A stretch of DNA of 56,891 nt from Streptomyces spiramenti. GTDB lineage: Bacteria; Actinomycetota; Actinomycetes; Streptomycetales; Streptomycetaceae. This document shows positions 17,624 to 26,625 of the stretch, in pieces; within the stretch, counting starts at the first letter, position 1, and every line of letters begins with the position of its first letter. The stretch is taken from the NCBI RefSeq assembly GCF_012034385.1, contig NZ_JAAVJB010000009.1, forward strand, positions 1 to 56,891. Direction: 5' to 3'. The position numbers and the translations under genes are program-made. Below the pieces are notes generated by a model that worked only from the letters and a program-made list of their open reading frames with translations, ran no database searches and was not told the DNA's origin.

Positions 17624-18295
17624 TCAGGGGCGGCGGGCCAGGATGTCGTTGATGCGGGAGGTGTCGGCGACCCACGTTGCGGCGAGCGGTGTGATGAAGC
17701 CGAGTACCGCATGAATATCGTTCCGGCGGTCTTCGAGCGGCATGTGCCAGATTCCCTCGTGGTGCGCGATGCGGTTGCGGAACGTGTGCAGCCGCTTGAT
17801 CGGGTCCTCCACCGTGGTCACGGCACGATTGGGGGCGTAAGGGAAAGCGCCTGCGAGGTCGGGCCACAGGGTGGTCTTGTACTGGCGGGCCAGCAGAAAG
17901 CGCCAGAACCCGAAGCTCAGCTCTGCGATGACTTTCCCACGCGGCGTGGCCGAGGTGCCGCCTCGACCGGCGCGATCCCGGGCTTGGGCGATATCGGCAC
18001 GGGCCCTGCTGCTGAGGGGCACCTGCTGGTCGATGTACCACTCGGTAGCCCGGCCGCGGCGCTCCTGGCGGGCCACGAGCTGGGCGTCCAGCGCGTTGCG
18101 CAGCATGATCTCCAGGTGCCCGATCGGTTCGAAGAACGCCGCGGAGATGTTGCTGTTCCACCGGTACAGCGCGAGCGCGGCGGTGGCATCGCCGCCGCAG
18201 GCAGCCAGGTAGGGGCTCATCCTGTCGGGGCTGATGAGCTCGATGAGGGCTTTGCCGTCGGACGGCTCGAGGTCGGCAAAAGGCGTGCTGTGCAT
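17624..18295 (-). CDS. Abi-like (AbiD/F, HEPN-type) protein
   Basis: A 223-residue protein if started at the ATG at 18295; the frame is open to 18373 but that extension looks non-coding. It follows the Abi_2 family plan: PFADLEPSDGKALIELISPD, ALYRWNSNISAAFFEPIGHL, EIMLRNALDAQLV, then AELSFGFWRFLLARQYKTTL and HTFRNRIAHHEGIW. The last segment has the R-x4-H motif (RNRIAHH) of HEPN RNases. Family members act in abortive infection against phage. It lies among IS relics, a usual place for such genes. RNase activity is inferred. Confidence 0.8.
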   Translation of the reverse strand: MHSTPFADLEPSDGKALIELISPDRMSPYLAACGGDATAALALYRWNSNISAAFFEPIGHLEIMLRNALDAQLVARQERRGRATEWYIDQQVPLSSRARADIAQARDRAGRGGTSATPRGKVIAELSFGFWRFLLARQYKTTLWPDLAGAFPYAPNRAVTTVEDPIKRLHTFRNRIAHHEGIWHMPLEDRRNDIHAVLGFITPLAATWVADTSRINDILARRP

Positions 18296-18396
18296 CGTGG
18301 GGCAATCATAGGTATAGTCAGCGACGAAGACCCTGGGATCGTCCCTGGTAGTCCTCGCAAGGGGACAGGCCACACCTCCAGGGTTCAGACGTTGGC

Positions 18397-18430
18397 TGAG
18401 GGCCGCACGGTTTCCACTGTGCGGCCCTCA
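18397..18430. terminator. 12-bp hairpin, terminator-like
   Basis: TGAGGGCCGCAC, a 10-nt loop, then the exact complement GTGCGGCCCTCA. It lies about 100 bp upstream of the Abi-like gene, so it may end a lost transcription unit entering from either side. Confidence 0.65.
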
Positions 18431-18799
18431 CGCATGCCACCCCACGGGGCCGCCCCGGGCCGCGCCCACGAGGGCCGCGGGACGTACGGGGCCACGGGCA
18501 GTACGGGTAAGGGCAAGCACCAGAGCACCAAGGCTCAGGCCGTGGCCGTCGAGGCGTATTGGGGCCGAGCGATTCGGTCTGCTCGGCGATGATGTCCCCA
18601 CCTCCTGCCACCAGCTCCAGCACGCCGTGCCGCGCCTCCGTTGCGGAGGCCGCGGCATGGCCCGGTCCACGCCGACGTGCTCCGAGGCAGACACGCCGCC
18701 GGTGCCTGGAGTGGTAGCGACGTGCCTGGCCGGGGCGGGCGCTCACGTCCTTCACGACCGGCGAGCCGACTAGGCAGTTTCGTTTGGGTCAGGTGGCCC
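18431..18799. other. Gap with no recognisable gene
   Basis: Nothing beyond low-complexity, GC-rich open frames; no motif or repeat supported. Confidence 0.4.
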
Positions 18800-19200
18800 T
18801 TGGTCCGGCTGTGCCGTTGCTGACGCGCAGTGGGCGCGGATCGAACCGCTGCTCTAGGACCGGGTGCCGGAGCGGGGTGGCTGCTGGAGTGACCATCGTG
18901 AGGTGGTCGATGCGATCGCCTTTACGTTCCGGGCCGGCACTGTGTCGGTGCACCTGCCGGAGAAGAGCGGCCGGTATGCGCCGGAGCTGTCTATGGCTGC
19001 GGATGTGGGTCGTCCGCGGCACCTGGGAGCGGGTGTTCACCGCACTGGTGGCCAGGCCGACGCGGACGAGGACCGCGGGTGGGCCGCCTCGGGCGACGCC
19101 GCGATCGTGCGTGCCCATCAGCCCGCCGCGTCTGCCCGGGCCTGGGCGGCCCGCAGTATCCGGCCCGGCGTCCCTCGTCTTCGGGGCGCGGCCTGCACGT
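18800..19200 (+). pseudogene. Decayed IS5-family transposase
   Basis: The plus strand gives DAQWARIEPLL followed by a stop, then VPERGGCWSDHREVVDAIAF, TFRAGTVSVHLPEKSGRYAP and, after frame changes, GTWERVFTAL and QADADEDRGWA. This is the N-terminal half of an IS5-type transposase, with stops and several shifts. No terminal repeats found. Confidence 0.7.
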
Positions 19201-19394
19201 GAATCGTGCCTGTCGCGGAGCGGAGCCGGAGGTCCGCTGCAGCGTCGCACCCCGCGTTCTTTGTGTGCTTGTCGTGCTCTATGTGAGGGGAGGCTGAAAA
19301 AGGCTCGTGGTTCATGTGGATGTGATCAAGGTGTGTCAGTCTCGCGCGCCGGGCGTGAGGGCGCCCAGTTCCTTCGACAGTAGGGAGTTCTCCT

Positions 19395-22300
19395 GTGCGT
19401 GCGAGACGCACGAGCACGGTCTGGTGCATGGCAGTGGCACTGGTTCTGACCATGCTCACCGGGCCCGCTTCAGGCGCTACCGACACCCCACGCCCCTCCG
19501 AGAGCGGCACGTTCCATCTCCAGAACGCTGTCAGCGGCTACAACATGTCAGGCTCTGGCGACTGGGTCTCCACCCGCCGGCCCGGTGGCGACGGCGCCCA
19601 GGAGTGGAGGTTCAGCCGCAACACGAACGGCACCTACAAGATTCGGAACACCGGCCGCGACGGGGCGTGCCTGACCGAGAGGGACAACCCGGAAGGCGAT
19701 GCACGGCTCGTCTTGCGGTCCTGCAGTTCGGACGGCACCGACTGGGAGCTGCGACACGAAGCGGGGGAGAAGTACCGGATCTACGTACCGGGGACCGGGC
19801 GCAGGTTGTGGGGTGAGCCGGTCATCGACTCCCACATGCAGGTCAAGATCACCGAGAACAACATCCCCCACCAGTCCTGGTACCTCACCTCGGTTGCTCC
19901 GGTACGCCATGCCATGCCGTCCGACCCCAGGTTCGACGATATGACGTTTCTGACGGCGCACAACGCCATGCACAACACGGAGGATCAGGACGTCCCGATC
20001 CTCTTCGCGCCTAACCAGCCGCATCGGGTGAGTACTCAGCTACGGGCCGGGGTGCGCGGGTTGATGCTGGACGCGCACTTCAGCAACGGCGGGGTGCGCT
20101 TCTGTCACGACATCACCGCGGTCGGCAACTGCCCCGTCGCGCGTCCAGGTGCCTTGTTCTTCGAGGACATCGCCGAGTTCCTCGAGGAAGACCGAGAAGC
20201 GGTGGTGACCGTCTTCCTGGAGGACTACACCACCGCCTCCCAGCTCAACGAGGAACTGAAGGACCTGCTGGGGCCCGGTAAGCCCCTGGCCGACAAGGTC
20301 TTCCGCCCTGACGCGGAAGGCGTGCGCGACCACGGTTGGCCCACCATCAGTTCGATGGTCGCCGCCGACAAGCGGCTGCTGCTGTTCACCCACGACGCGG
20401 CAGCCTCGAACTCCGGGAACGCGAAGAACGAGCTCGGCTTCATGAGCCAGCGGGACTGGACGGTGGAGAACCACTGGTCAATGACTCGGGGCGTGGTGGG
20501 CGAGAGCTGGGAATGCCACAGCCGGTGGGGCGAGGAACCGCACTCCCTCCCTCTCCTGAAGGAGGAGGAGAACTTCCGGCGGCTCTTCGTGATGAACCAC
20601 TTCCGCGACGTGCCGATAGCCCCTGTCGCCAGGGCCGACAACGAGCAACTCGCCGAGCGCGCCGAGAACGTGTGCATGCCGGCAGCTCGCAAGAAGCCGA
20701 ACTTCCTCGCCATCGACCAGTACAAGGACGGCGATCCGATCTCCGCTGTCCGGGAGCTGAACAGGTACGTCTACCACGGGGACACTCCGGGAATGGGCGG
20801 CACCGCACCGGAGGACGGAGAGGACGTCAGTGGGCCTCCCAGCGGCCAGCTACCGACCGGCGCTCTGCCCTCCTACACCGGCGGACAGCCTCGGCCCCAG
20901 CTGACCGAGCGACTCCTACCCAACGGCGACTTCTCCGAGACGGACCGGCCCTGGTGGGTGAATGCCGGGATGACCCCCGACATCGAGAGCGGGGCCTTCT
21001 GCGTGACAGCTCCCGCCTCGGCGCGGCCCTGGGACGTCATCATCGGGCACAACAGCATCTACCTGCCGCGCGGCGGCTCATACACGCTCAAGTTCCGCGC
21101 CAGGGCTGACAACGGGGCCAACATCGCACTCCAGGTGGCGCCCTTCGACAATCCCCGAAACGAAACCTACCTGGCCAAGTACCCAACTCTCACCACGAGC
21201 TGGCGCCAATACGAATACACGTTCGACATCGACTTCTCCGACTCCTACGTTCTGTCACAGCTGCAGTTCCGCCTCGGTGGTTCGAGCGAGTCGTACAGGT
21301 TCTGCATGGACGACGTCTCCCTCAACGGCGACCCATACGAACCATCGGCAGACACCGGCCCAGCCATCAAGGTCAACCAGCACGGCTACCTCCCCGACGG
21401 CCCCAAACGCGCCACCGTGATCACCCCCGACACCGGCCGGCTCCCGTGGGCCCTACGCCGAGTAGGCGGCAGCACCGTCGCCACCGGCCGCACCACCCCC
21501 GCGGGCCACGACGGATCAGTGGGCGCGAGAGTGCACGCACTCGACTTCAGCGACGTGCGGAACACCGGGCGCTTCGAACTGGTTGTCGACGGCGAGAAGA
21601 GCTACCCCTTCGACATCAGAGCAGATCTGTACGACGCCCTCCGAGTCGACTCCATGAGGTTCTTCTACCCCAACCGCAGCGGAATCGCCATTGACGGCGC
21701 CATCGCCGGCCCGGAATACGCCCGGCCCGCCGGGCACGTTGCCTCCTCCCCAGGCGGTGGTGACACCCGCGTCCCCTGCCAAACCCCGAAGTCCTACATG
21801 GACAACTGGACCTGCGACTACACCCTCGACGTCACCGGTGGCTGGTACGACGCCGGAGACCACGGCAAGTACGTGGTCAACGGAGGCATCGCCACCTACC
21901 AGCTCCTCTCCGCCTGGGAGCGGGCAGTCGCCGAAGGCACCCAGGCCCGACTGGGCGACTCCACCCTCGCCATCCCCGAGCGAGGCAACGGTGTCCCCGA
22001 CATCCTCGACGAAGCCCGCTGGAACCTGGAGTTCATGCTCAAGATGCAGGTGCCCTCCGATAAGCCCCTCTCCGGCATGGTCCACCACAAGGTCCACGAC
22101 GAGTCCTGGACCGGCCCACCCATGCTGCCCCACCAAGACCCCAAGAAGCGCCAGCTCCACCGACCCTCCACCGCCGCCACCCTCAACCTCGCCGCCGTAG
22201 CCGCACAGGGCTCCCGCATCTTCGCCGAGATCGACCCCGACTTCGCCGAAGAACTGGAGACCGCTGCCATACGCGCCTACAGCGCCGCCGAGCGCAACCA

Positions 22301-23078
22301 GGGACTGCACGCACCACGGGAGGACCGAGCAGGCGGCGGCCCCTACGCAGACGACGACGTCAGCGACGAGATCTACTGGGCCTCAGCACAGCTCTACCTC
22401 ACCACCAAGAGCGACAAGTACCTCGACGCCGTGCGGGCCAGCCGCTACCACAAGGCCGGGGCTGCCTTCAACCACAACGGGTTCTACTGGGGCTCCGTAG
22501 CCGCGCTCGCCCAGCTCGACCTCGCCCGCTTCGGCAACGATCTCTCCGAACAAAACGACATCAGAACCTGGGTCAGCCGGGCAGCCGACCGACTGATCGC
22601 CTTCCAACAAGCCGAACGCTTCGGCCAGGCCTACACCCCGACCACCGGCAAATACGACTGGGGCTCCAACGCCTCCATGCTCAACAACCAAGTCGTCCTG
22701 GCCACCGCCTACGACCTGACCGGCGAGACCAAATACGCGGACGCCGTCTTCGAAGCCTTCGACTACCTCATGGGCCGCAACGGCCTCGGACAGTCCTACA
22801 TCACCGGATACGGCACCAACGACTCCAAGAACCAACACAGCCGCTGGTACGCCAGATCCCTAGACGCCACCCTGCCCAACCCACCCGTCGGTTCCGTCTC
22901 AGGAGGCCCCAACTCCAGCCTCCAAGACCCCCTGGCCGCCTCCTGGCTCCACGGCTGCGCACCCCAGCTCTGCTACGTCGACAACATCGAAGCCTGGTCC
23001 GTCAACGAGATAACCATCAACTGGAACTCGGCCCTCGCCTGGGTCAGCTCCTTCGCCGCGGACGCGGCACGCCACTGA
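19395..23078 (+). CDS. Secreted ricin-lectin / PI-PLC-like / CBM / GH9 cellulase fusion
   Basis: GTG at 19395 (AGGGAG upstream) starts a 1227-residue secreted protein. Residues 1-28 are a signal peptide ending GPASGA. Residues about 38-168 are a ricin-type beta-trefoil. Residues about 172-470 resemble PI-specific phospholipase C: H189 in FLTAHNAMHN and H238 in VRFCHDIT match the catalytic histidine pair. Residues about 507-646 are a CBM4/9-like sandwich (LLPNGDFSETDRPWW). Residues 657-747 are the Ig-like CelD_N domain. Residues 748-1222 are a glycoside hydrolase family 9 catalytic domain with GGWYDAGDHGKYV (D819, D822), HSRWYAR and the acid glutamate E1205 in WSVNEITINW. It should act outside the cell on beta-glucan. 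The phospholipase part is unexpected in a cellulase. No frame break separates the halves. Third-position A/T is somewhat higher than in neighbours. Confidence 0.88.
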   Translation: MRARRTSTVWCMAVALVLTMLTGPASGATDTPRPSESGTFHLQNAVSGYNMSGSGDWVSTRRPGGDGAQEWRFSRNTNGTYKIRNTGRDGACLTERDNPEGDARLVLRSCSSDGTDWELRHEAGEKYRIYVPGTGRRLWGEPVIDSHMQVKITENNIPHQSWYLTSVAPVRHAMPSDPRFDDMTFLTAHNAMHNTEDQDVPILFAPNQPHRVSTQLRAGVRGLMLDAHFSNGGVRFCHDITAVGNCPVARPGALFFEDIAEFLEEDREAVVTVFLEDYTTASQLNEELKDLLGPGKPLADKVFRPDAEGVRDHGWPTISSMVAADKRLLLFTHDAAASNSGNAKNELGFMSQRDWTVENHWSMTRGVVGESWECHSRWGEEPHSLPLLKEEENFRRLFVMNHFRDVPIAPVARADNEQLAERAENVCMPAARKKPNFLAIDQYKDGDPISAVRELNRYVYHGDTPGMGGTAPEDGEDVSGPPSGQLPTGALPSYTGGQPRPQLTERLLPNGDFSETDRPWWVNAGMTPDIESGAFCVTAPASARPWDVIIGHNSIYLPRGGSYTLKFRARADNGANIALQVAPFDNPRNETYLAKYPTLTTSWRQYEYTFDIDFSDSYVLSQLQFRLGGSSESYRFCMDDVSLNGDPYEPSADTGPAIKVNQHGYLPDGPKRATVITPDTGRLPWALRRVGGSTVATGRTTPAGHDGSVGARVHALDFSDVRNTGRFELVVDGEKSYPFDIRADLYDALRVDSMRFFYPNRSGIAIDGAIAGPEYARPAGHVASSPGGGDTRVPCQTPKSYMDNWTCDYTLDVTGGWYDAGDHGKYVVNGGIATYQLLSAWERAVAEGTQARLGDSTLAIPERGNGVPDILDEARWNLEFMLKMQVPSDKPLSGMVHHKVHDESWTGPPMLPHQDPKKRQLHRPSTAATLNLAAVAAQGSRIFAEIDPDFAEELETAAIRAYSAAERNQGLHAPREDRAGGGPYADDDVSDEIYWASAQLYLTTKSDKYLDAVRASRYHKAGAAFNHNGFYWGSVAALAQLDLARFGNDLSEQNDIRTWVSRAADRLIAFQQAERFGQAYTPTTGKYDWGSNASMLNNQVVLATAYDLTGETKYADAVFEAFDYLMGRNGLGQSYITGYGTNDSKNQHSRWYARSLDATLPNPPVGSVSGGPNSSLQDPLAASWLHGCAPQLCYVDNIEAWSVNEITINWNSALAWVSSFAADAARH

Positions 23079-23218
23079 AAAGGGCAGGTGTCCCCTCCGA
23101 GGGGCGCACGGGACCCACCCACCCATCGAGGACAGGCACACCGCCGAGCGTCGCCCGCCCAGTCATCGCTGGCCGGCGGTGGCGCTGGCACCAAAGAGCG
23201 CAAAGCACGAGATGGAGG

Positions 23219-23450
23219 ATGCCTGCGTTCTCGCGGCGCAGAAGACAGACCACGTCGGCGGCGAGAGCGATGACACCGGACTTGCATAGGTCGTCGATCA
23301 CAGGACCGTACCCGAGCCAGTACTTCAGACGCTGGTTCCAGTGCGCAGCGATCACCACGGGCAACTGCACGCCGCGACGCCTGCCGACAGCCCGCACGAT
23401 TGCGGGCACCTCCCACTTCCACGGCTCCGAGCGGGCGGCCGACCTCGCAG
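23219..23450 (-). pseudogene. Possible DnaB-type replicative helicase fragment
   Basis: The minus strand reads AVGRRRGVQLPVVIAAHWNQ, then PVIDDLCKSGVIALAADVVC and LLRREN. This follows the DnaB pattern of a Pro-Val-Val strand with a Q/N loop, then DLRESGxIExDADVVxLLHRE. Only about 60-80 residues resemble the family and no Walker A motif is nearby. It could be phage or plasmid debris; the rest of the 23079-23618 gap shows nothing. Confidence 0.4.
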
Positions 23451-23618
23451 CCTGCAGCCCGCCGACCACCAGGGGCCGAAGGCCTTGCTTCCCCACGCAG
23501 CCGATGGGCGCGTCCCGCGCCAGCCGTTCCCATCTGCCTCGCTCACCTTCCCGACTCTCAGGTGCCTGACTGCCGCCTCACCCGCACTGGCCCCGCCACA
23601 CGCACCGGCCACAAACCC

Positions 23619-24041
23619 CTATGCCGCACCATCTGAACCCATCTCAAACACGCTCTCAGGGGGGCGCTGCTGGCCTCGTTGGGTGAGCAGAAGGCCGAGG
23701 GCGGAGCCGCTGCGGCCGAAGGCGGCGTGGTAGCGCGCCAGGACGGCGTTCTCGCGCGCGAGTTCGACGGCGGGCAACCCTGCTGCCCGGCGTTGTGCAG
23801 CCAGCGTGATGCAGGCGTCGGTTCGCAGGCGGACCAGGGTGATGATGGTCTCGTCGAGTGCGTCGATGTGGGCGTGCAGCTCCGCTGCCGTCTGGTTCGG
23901 CCGCGCGTCTCCTCCCCGGTGCGCGCAGGGGGCGGCGCTCTGATGAGGGGGCGGCGCGGTGCGCGTCACGTGGGTCGGCCGGTCGCCGTGGGTCTGTTCG
24001 TCCAGCCGGGTGGTGGGCTCGTGGCCGTTGTGCCGGTTCAA
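23619..24041 (-). CDS. Chorismate mutase (AroQ type)-like protein
   Basis: A 140-residue protein whose last 90 residues form an AroQ-type helical bundle: AAELHAHIDALDETIITLVR, LRTDACITLAAQRRAAGLPA and ELARENAVLARYHAAFG. The active-site pattern (LxxLVxxR, then A-x-x-R-R-x-x-G, then REN) is kept. The first 50 residues are polar and disordered. Its ATG overlaps the stop of the upstream methyltransferase by 4 bp, so the two are one operon, transcribed away from the Zur-type boxes at 24.9 kb. It would use chorismate, the substrate of the salicylate synthase at 50.5 kb. A PchB-like isochorismate-pyruvate lyase is an alternative, since PchB shares this fold. Confidence 0.65.
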   Translation of the reverse strand: MNRHNGHEPTTRLDEQTHGDRPTHVTRTAPPPHQSAAPCAHRGGDARPNQTAAELHAHIDALDETIITLVRLRTDACITLAAQRRAAGLPAVELARENAVLARYHAAFGRSGSALGLLLTQRGQQRPPESVFEMGSDGAA

Positions 24042-24883
24042 CGGGTGCCGGTGACCAGCAGTGCCGGGTGCACCAGGTAGTAGCCCGGCTCGTCCGCGAT
24101 GTACTTCGGGCCGCCGGGTCGTAGCAGCGCCTCAGCGAGCTCGAGGTCCTCGCTGCTCATGCCTGCTTCCCGTCCCTTCGTCCGTGCAGCTCCCAGTAGC
24201 TCGGGCCACACAATGCTCTCCAGGTAGGCCCGTACGGTGGGGTCTTGGTCGACGGGGAAACCGGTCCGTGGCAGGACGTGGAGCCGCACGTCGGTGAGTC
24301 CGGCGTCGTGCATCCAGTGCACGTGCCGGGCGTAGTGGTCCGGGCCGTCTGCGGGGATGCCCCAGTTCAGCTCGGAAGCGGTCATCAACTGGCGTTCCAG
24401 CCTGGGGTGTCCGGGCAGGAACGTGGCGTTGTAGTAGTTGCTGGTGAAGAGCGCCAGGACGCCGCCGGGAGCCAGCGCGTCAGCCAGTTGTGCGACGGCC
24501 CGCTGCGGGGCCGGGACGTTGCCCGGCCAGATGACGTCGCCGGCCCAGATCGCATCGAACCGTTCTCCTGCGGCGGCCTGAGAGGCGACCGTGAGGAGGT
24601 CCGCAGCCTCGAACCGCACCCGGTCGATGACGCCCTCCGTGGCGGCGTGGCGGCGCGCGAGTGCGAGGGCGTCCTCGCTGCGGTCCACGGCGAGGACGCG
24701 GCCCGCGGGGCCGGTGGCACGGGCCAGTGCGACGAGGCCGCCGCCGGCCCCGGTGCCTACGTCGAGTACGCGCCGTCGGTCGCCCAGTCCGAGCCGGGCG
24801 ACGGCCCGCTCGATGACAGGGGCCAGAAAAGCCCTGTTGACCTGCAGGTATGTGATGAGTCCGACTTCTTCGCCATGAGCCAT
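24038..24883 (-). CDS. SAM-dependent class I methyltransferase
   Basis: A 281-residue methyltransferase. Motif I is VLDVGTGAGGGLVALA, motif II is RVLAVDRSEDALALARRH, and motif III is DAIWAGDVIWPGNVPAPQ with PGGVLALFTSN. The N-terminal helix (GLITYLQVNRAFLAPVIERA) and the C-terminal third after residue 170 should form the substrate cap. A Zur-type box lies only 16 bp upstream of the ATG, so transcription is probably zinc-controlled and the transcript leaderless or nearly so. It is followed by the chorismate-mutase-like gene. The substrate is unknown; a role in the metallophore pathway is inferred from the shared control region. Confidence 0.8.
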   Translation of the reverse strand: MAHGEEVGLITYLQVNRAFLAPVIERAVARLGLGDRRRVLDVGTGAGGGLVALARATGPAGRVLAVDRSEDALALARRHAATEGVIDRVRFEAADLLTVASQAAAGERFDAIWAGDVIWPGNVPAPQRAVAQLADALAPGGVLALFTSNYYNATFLPGHPRLERQLMTASELNWGIPADGPDHYARHVHWMHDAGLTDVRLHVLPRTGFPVDQDPTVRAYLESIVWPELLGAARTKGREAGMSSEDLELAEALLRPGGPKYIADEPGYYLVHPALLVTGTR

Positions 24884-24898
24884 GCCCGGCAGGCTACA

Positions 24899-24913
24899 TG
24901 AACATCATTTTCA
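24899..24913. promoter_or_regulatory. Zur/Fur-type box 1
   Basis: TGAACATCATTTTCA, a 7-1-7 inverted repeat close to the actinobacterial Zur consensus TGAAAATGATTTTCA (13 of 15 positions). It lies in an AT-rich island between the divergent methyltransferase (start 24883) and importer (start 25111) operons. Confidence 0.75.
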
Positions 24914-24925
24914 AGTAAACTCTAT

Positions 24926-24940
24926 TGAAAACGATTATGG
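24926..24940. promoter_or_regulatory. Zur/Fur-type box 2 (one good half-site)
   Basis: TGAAAACGATTATGG. The left arm is excellent and the right arm matches only in ATT. Centre-to-centre distance to box 1 is 27 bp. Paired sites could repress both divergent promoters. Confidence 0.55.
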
Positions 24941-24947
24941 TTTGCAT

Positions 24948-25118
24948 ATGATGCTCGGTGGGCCGGCGAACCAGGCGGCGGTGCCGTCGCCTTCGCCCTG
25001 TCCCGCACCGCTCGCCCGCCGCGGTCCGGTTCGCAGGACCTCCGGGCTCGCGAGCCCTCCCGGCTTCCTCATCGAGAAGCCCGTACCGCCCACAGCAGCA
25101 AGGAACCACCGTGAGTGA
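24948..25118 (+). other. Possible leader ORF upstream of importer
   Basis: ATG at 24948, directly after box 2, opens a 56-codon Pro/Ala-rich frame that ends by overlapping the start of the binding-protein gene (25111). It has no ribosome binding site, so it would be leaderless. It may be chance, but the salicylate synthase gene has the same arrangement. Confidence 0.25.
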
Positions 25119-26625
25119 ACTGTCCCGTCGAGGATTTCTGGGGATCGGAGCCGTTGCCGCGGCCGGCCTGTCCGGTCTGCTGACGGCCTGCTCCGCCGAA
25201 CCCGCCGCACCCTCCGGCGGCAGCGCGGCCACCACGCTCCGCGCGGCGTTCGCCGGCGGCGGTAGTGCCGAAACGCTGAACTACTTCGTGGGCCCGTCCG
25301 CGCTCGACTTCGTCCGCGCACGACTCGTCCATGCGCCGCTCGGCGCCATCGACCCCGCACAGCCCGACGGAGTGAGCCTCGGGGCGCTGGAGTCGATCGA
25401 CATCGACGACGACCTCACCTCCTACACCCTGCGGCTACGGGAGGCGCTCACCTTCTCCGACGGTTCCCCGGTCACCTCCGACGACCTGCTCTACTCGCTG
25501 CGCGCCCCCGACGAACTGCAGGGACTACCGTTCACCCGGCTCGTCGGACGCGGATTCGACCTCTCCGCCGCGAAGAGACTCGACGCACGCACCGTGAGGC
25601 TGCCCACGGCGAGCCCCATCGCGGACGGCCGCCTGTTGCTCTGCCAGAGCATGCTGGTCATCAAGGACGGCACGACCGAATTCAGTCCCCGCACTCCCTC
25701 CTGCGGGCCCTACCTCATCGAGGGCTTCGAAGCCGGGCAGCAGACCGTGCTGCGTCGCAACCCCGACTGGTTCGGGGACGGGAACGGGCCCGACGAGATA
25801 CACCTGCTCTCCATCAGCGACGCGGAGGCTCGCGTCAACGCCCTCCGGGGAGACGCCGCCGACTTCGTCAGCGGAGTGTCGCCCTACAGCGCTCAGAGCC
25901 TCGCCGAAGAGAGCGGCTTCGAGGTCAGCGCGGGCGAAGCGCCCTATCTCTCGAACCTGCGCTTCGAGATGAACCTGGAGCACGAGCCCTTCCGTGACGA
26001 GCGAGTCCGCCGAGCGTTCCGTCTCGCGGTCGACCGTCAGGCAGTCGTCGACACGGTGTACTTCGGGCGCGCGGCGATCGGCAACGACGTGCCTGCCATC
26101 GGGTTCCCGAGCTACGACTCCTCGTTGGAACAGCGCCTCCACGACCCCGACGAGGCGCGGCGGTTGCTGCGCGCGGCCGGTCACGACGGCATGTCGGTCG
26201 AACTGACCGCCGGGCCGGAACTTCCCGGCATGGTCGAGACGGCCACTCTCATCGTCGAGAATCTGCGCGAGATCGGCGTCCGGGCGACTCTCGTGGAGCT
26301 GCCCGCCGGTCAGCTCTACGCCGACTACGAGGCGTACCAGCAGCTCCCCTTCGCCGCCGGTTACAACCCGCCCGCCCCCTTCGAGGCCAACCACACGCCG
26401 GGCACCTTCCCGGAGGTCGACACGCTGGTGGCGACCGCTCGCAGCGCACCTGACGCGGCACAGCGCACCGATGCCTCGCATCGCGCCCAGCAGCTGCTGT
26501 GGGAGCAGGGCAACCAGATCATCCCCGTGTTCGTCCCCACGGTGGACGCCCACACCGACCGGCTGAGCGGCGTGCGGCATCTCCAGTTCCCCGACCTCTC
26601 CGCCGCGCGCCTCGCCTCGGCGTGA
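25111..26625 (+). CDS. ABC transporter solute-binding lipoprotein (Dpp/Opp/Nik family)
   Basis: GTG at 25111 has AAGGA upstream. Residues 1-30 are a Tat-type lipoprotein signal: SRRGFLGIGAVAAAGL, then LLTACS with the lipobox cysteine. The mature 475 residues match family 5 solute-binding proteins: LTSYTLRLREALTFSDGSPV, then TSDDLLYSL, CGPYLIEGFEAGQQTVLRRN and RVRRAFRLAVDRQAVVDTVY. The family carries peptides, nickel chelates and opine metallophores (for example CntA, which takes metal-staphylopine). The position next to a metallophore cluster and behind Zur-type boxes suggests capture of the metal-loaded product. It overlaps the permease gene by GTGA. Confidence 0.88.
   Translation: MSELSRRGFLGIGAVAAAGLSGLLTACSAEPAAPSGGSAATTLRAAFAGGGSAETLNYFVGPSALDFVRARLVHAPLGAIDPAQPDGVSLGALESIDIDDDLTSYTLRLREALTFSDGSPVTSDDLLYSLRAPDELQGLPFTRLVGRGFDLSAAKRLDARTVRLPTASPIADGRLLLCQSMLVIKDGTTEFSPRTPSCGPYLIEGFEAGQQTVLRRNPDWFGDGNGPDEIHLLSISDAEARVNALRGDAADFVSGVSPYSAQSLAEESGFEVSAGEAPYLSNLRFEMNLEHEPFRDERVRRAFRLAVDRQAVVDTVYFGRAAIGNDVPAIGFPSYDSSLEQRLHDPDEARRLLRAAGHDGMSVELTAGPELPGMVETATLIVENLREIGVRATLVELPAGQLYADYEAYQQLPFAAGYNPPAPFEANHTPGTFPEVDTLVATARSAPDAAQRTDASHRAQQLLWEQGNQIIPVFVPTVDAHTDRLSGVRHLQFPDLSAARLASA

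Noticed and set aside
24958..25110. N-terminal extension of the solute-binding protein
   Set aside because: A Tat lipoprotein signal begins at the GTG at 25111, with a ribosome binding site. The extension would bury the signal.
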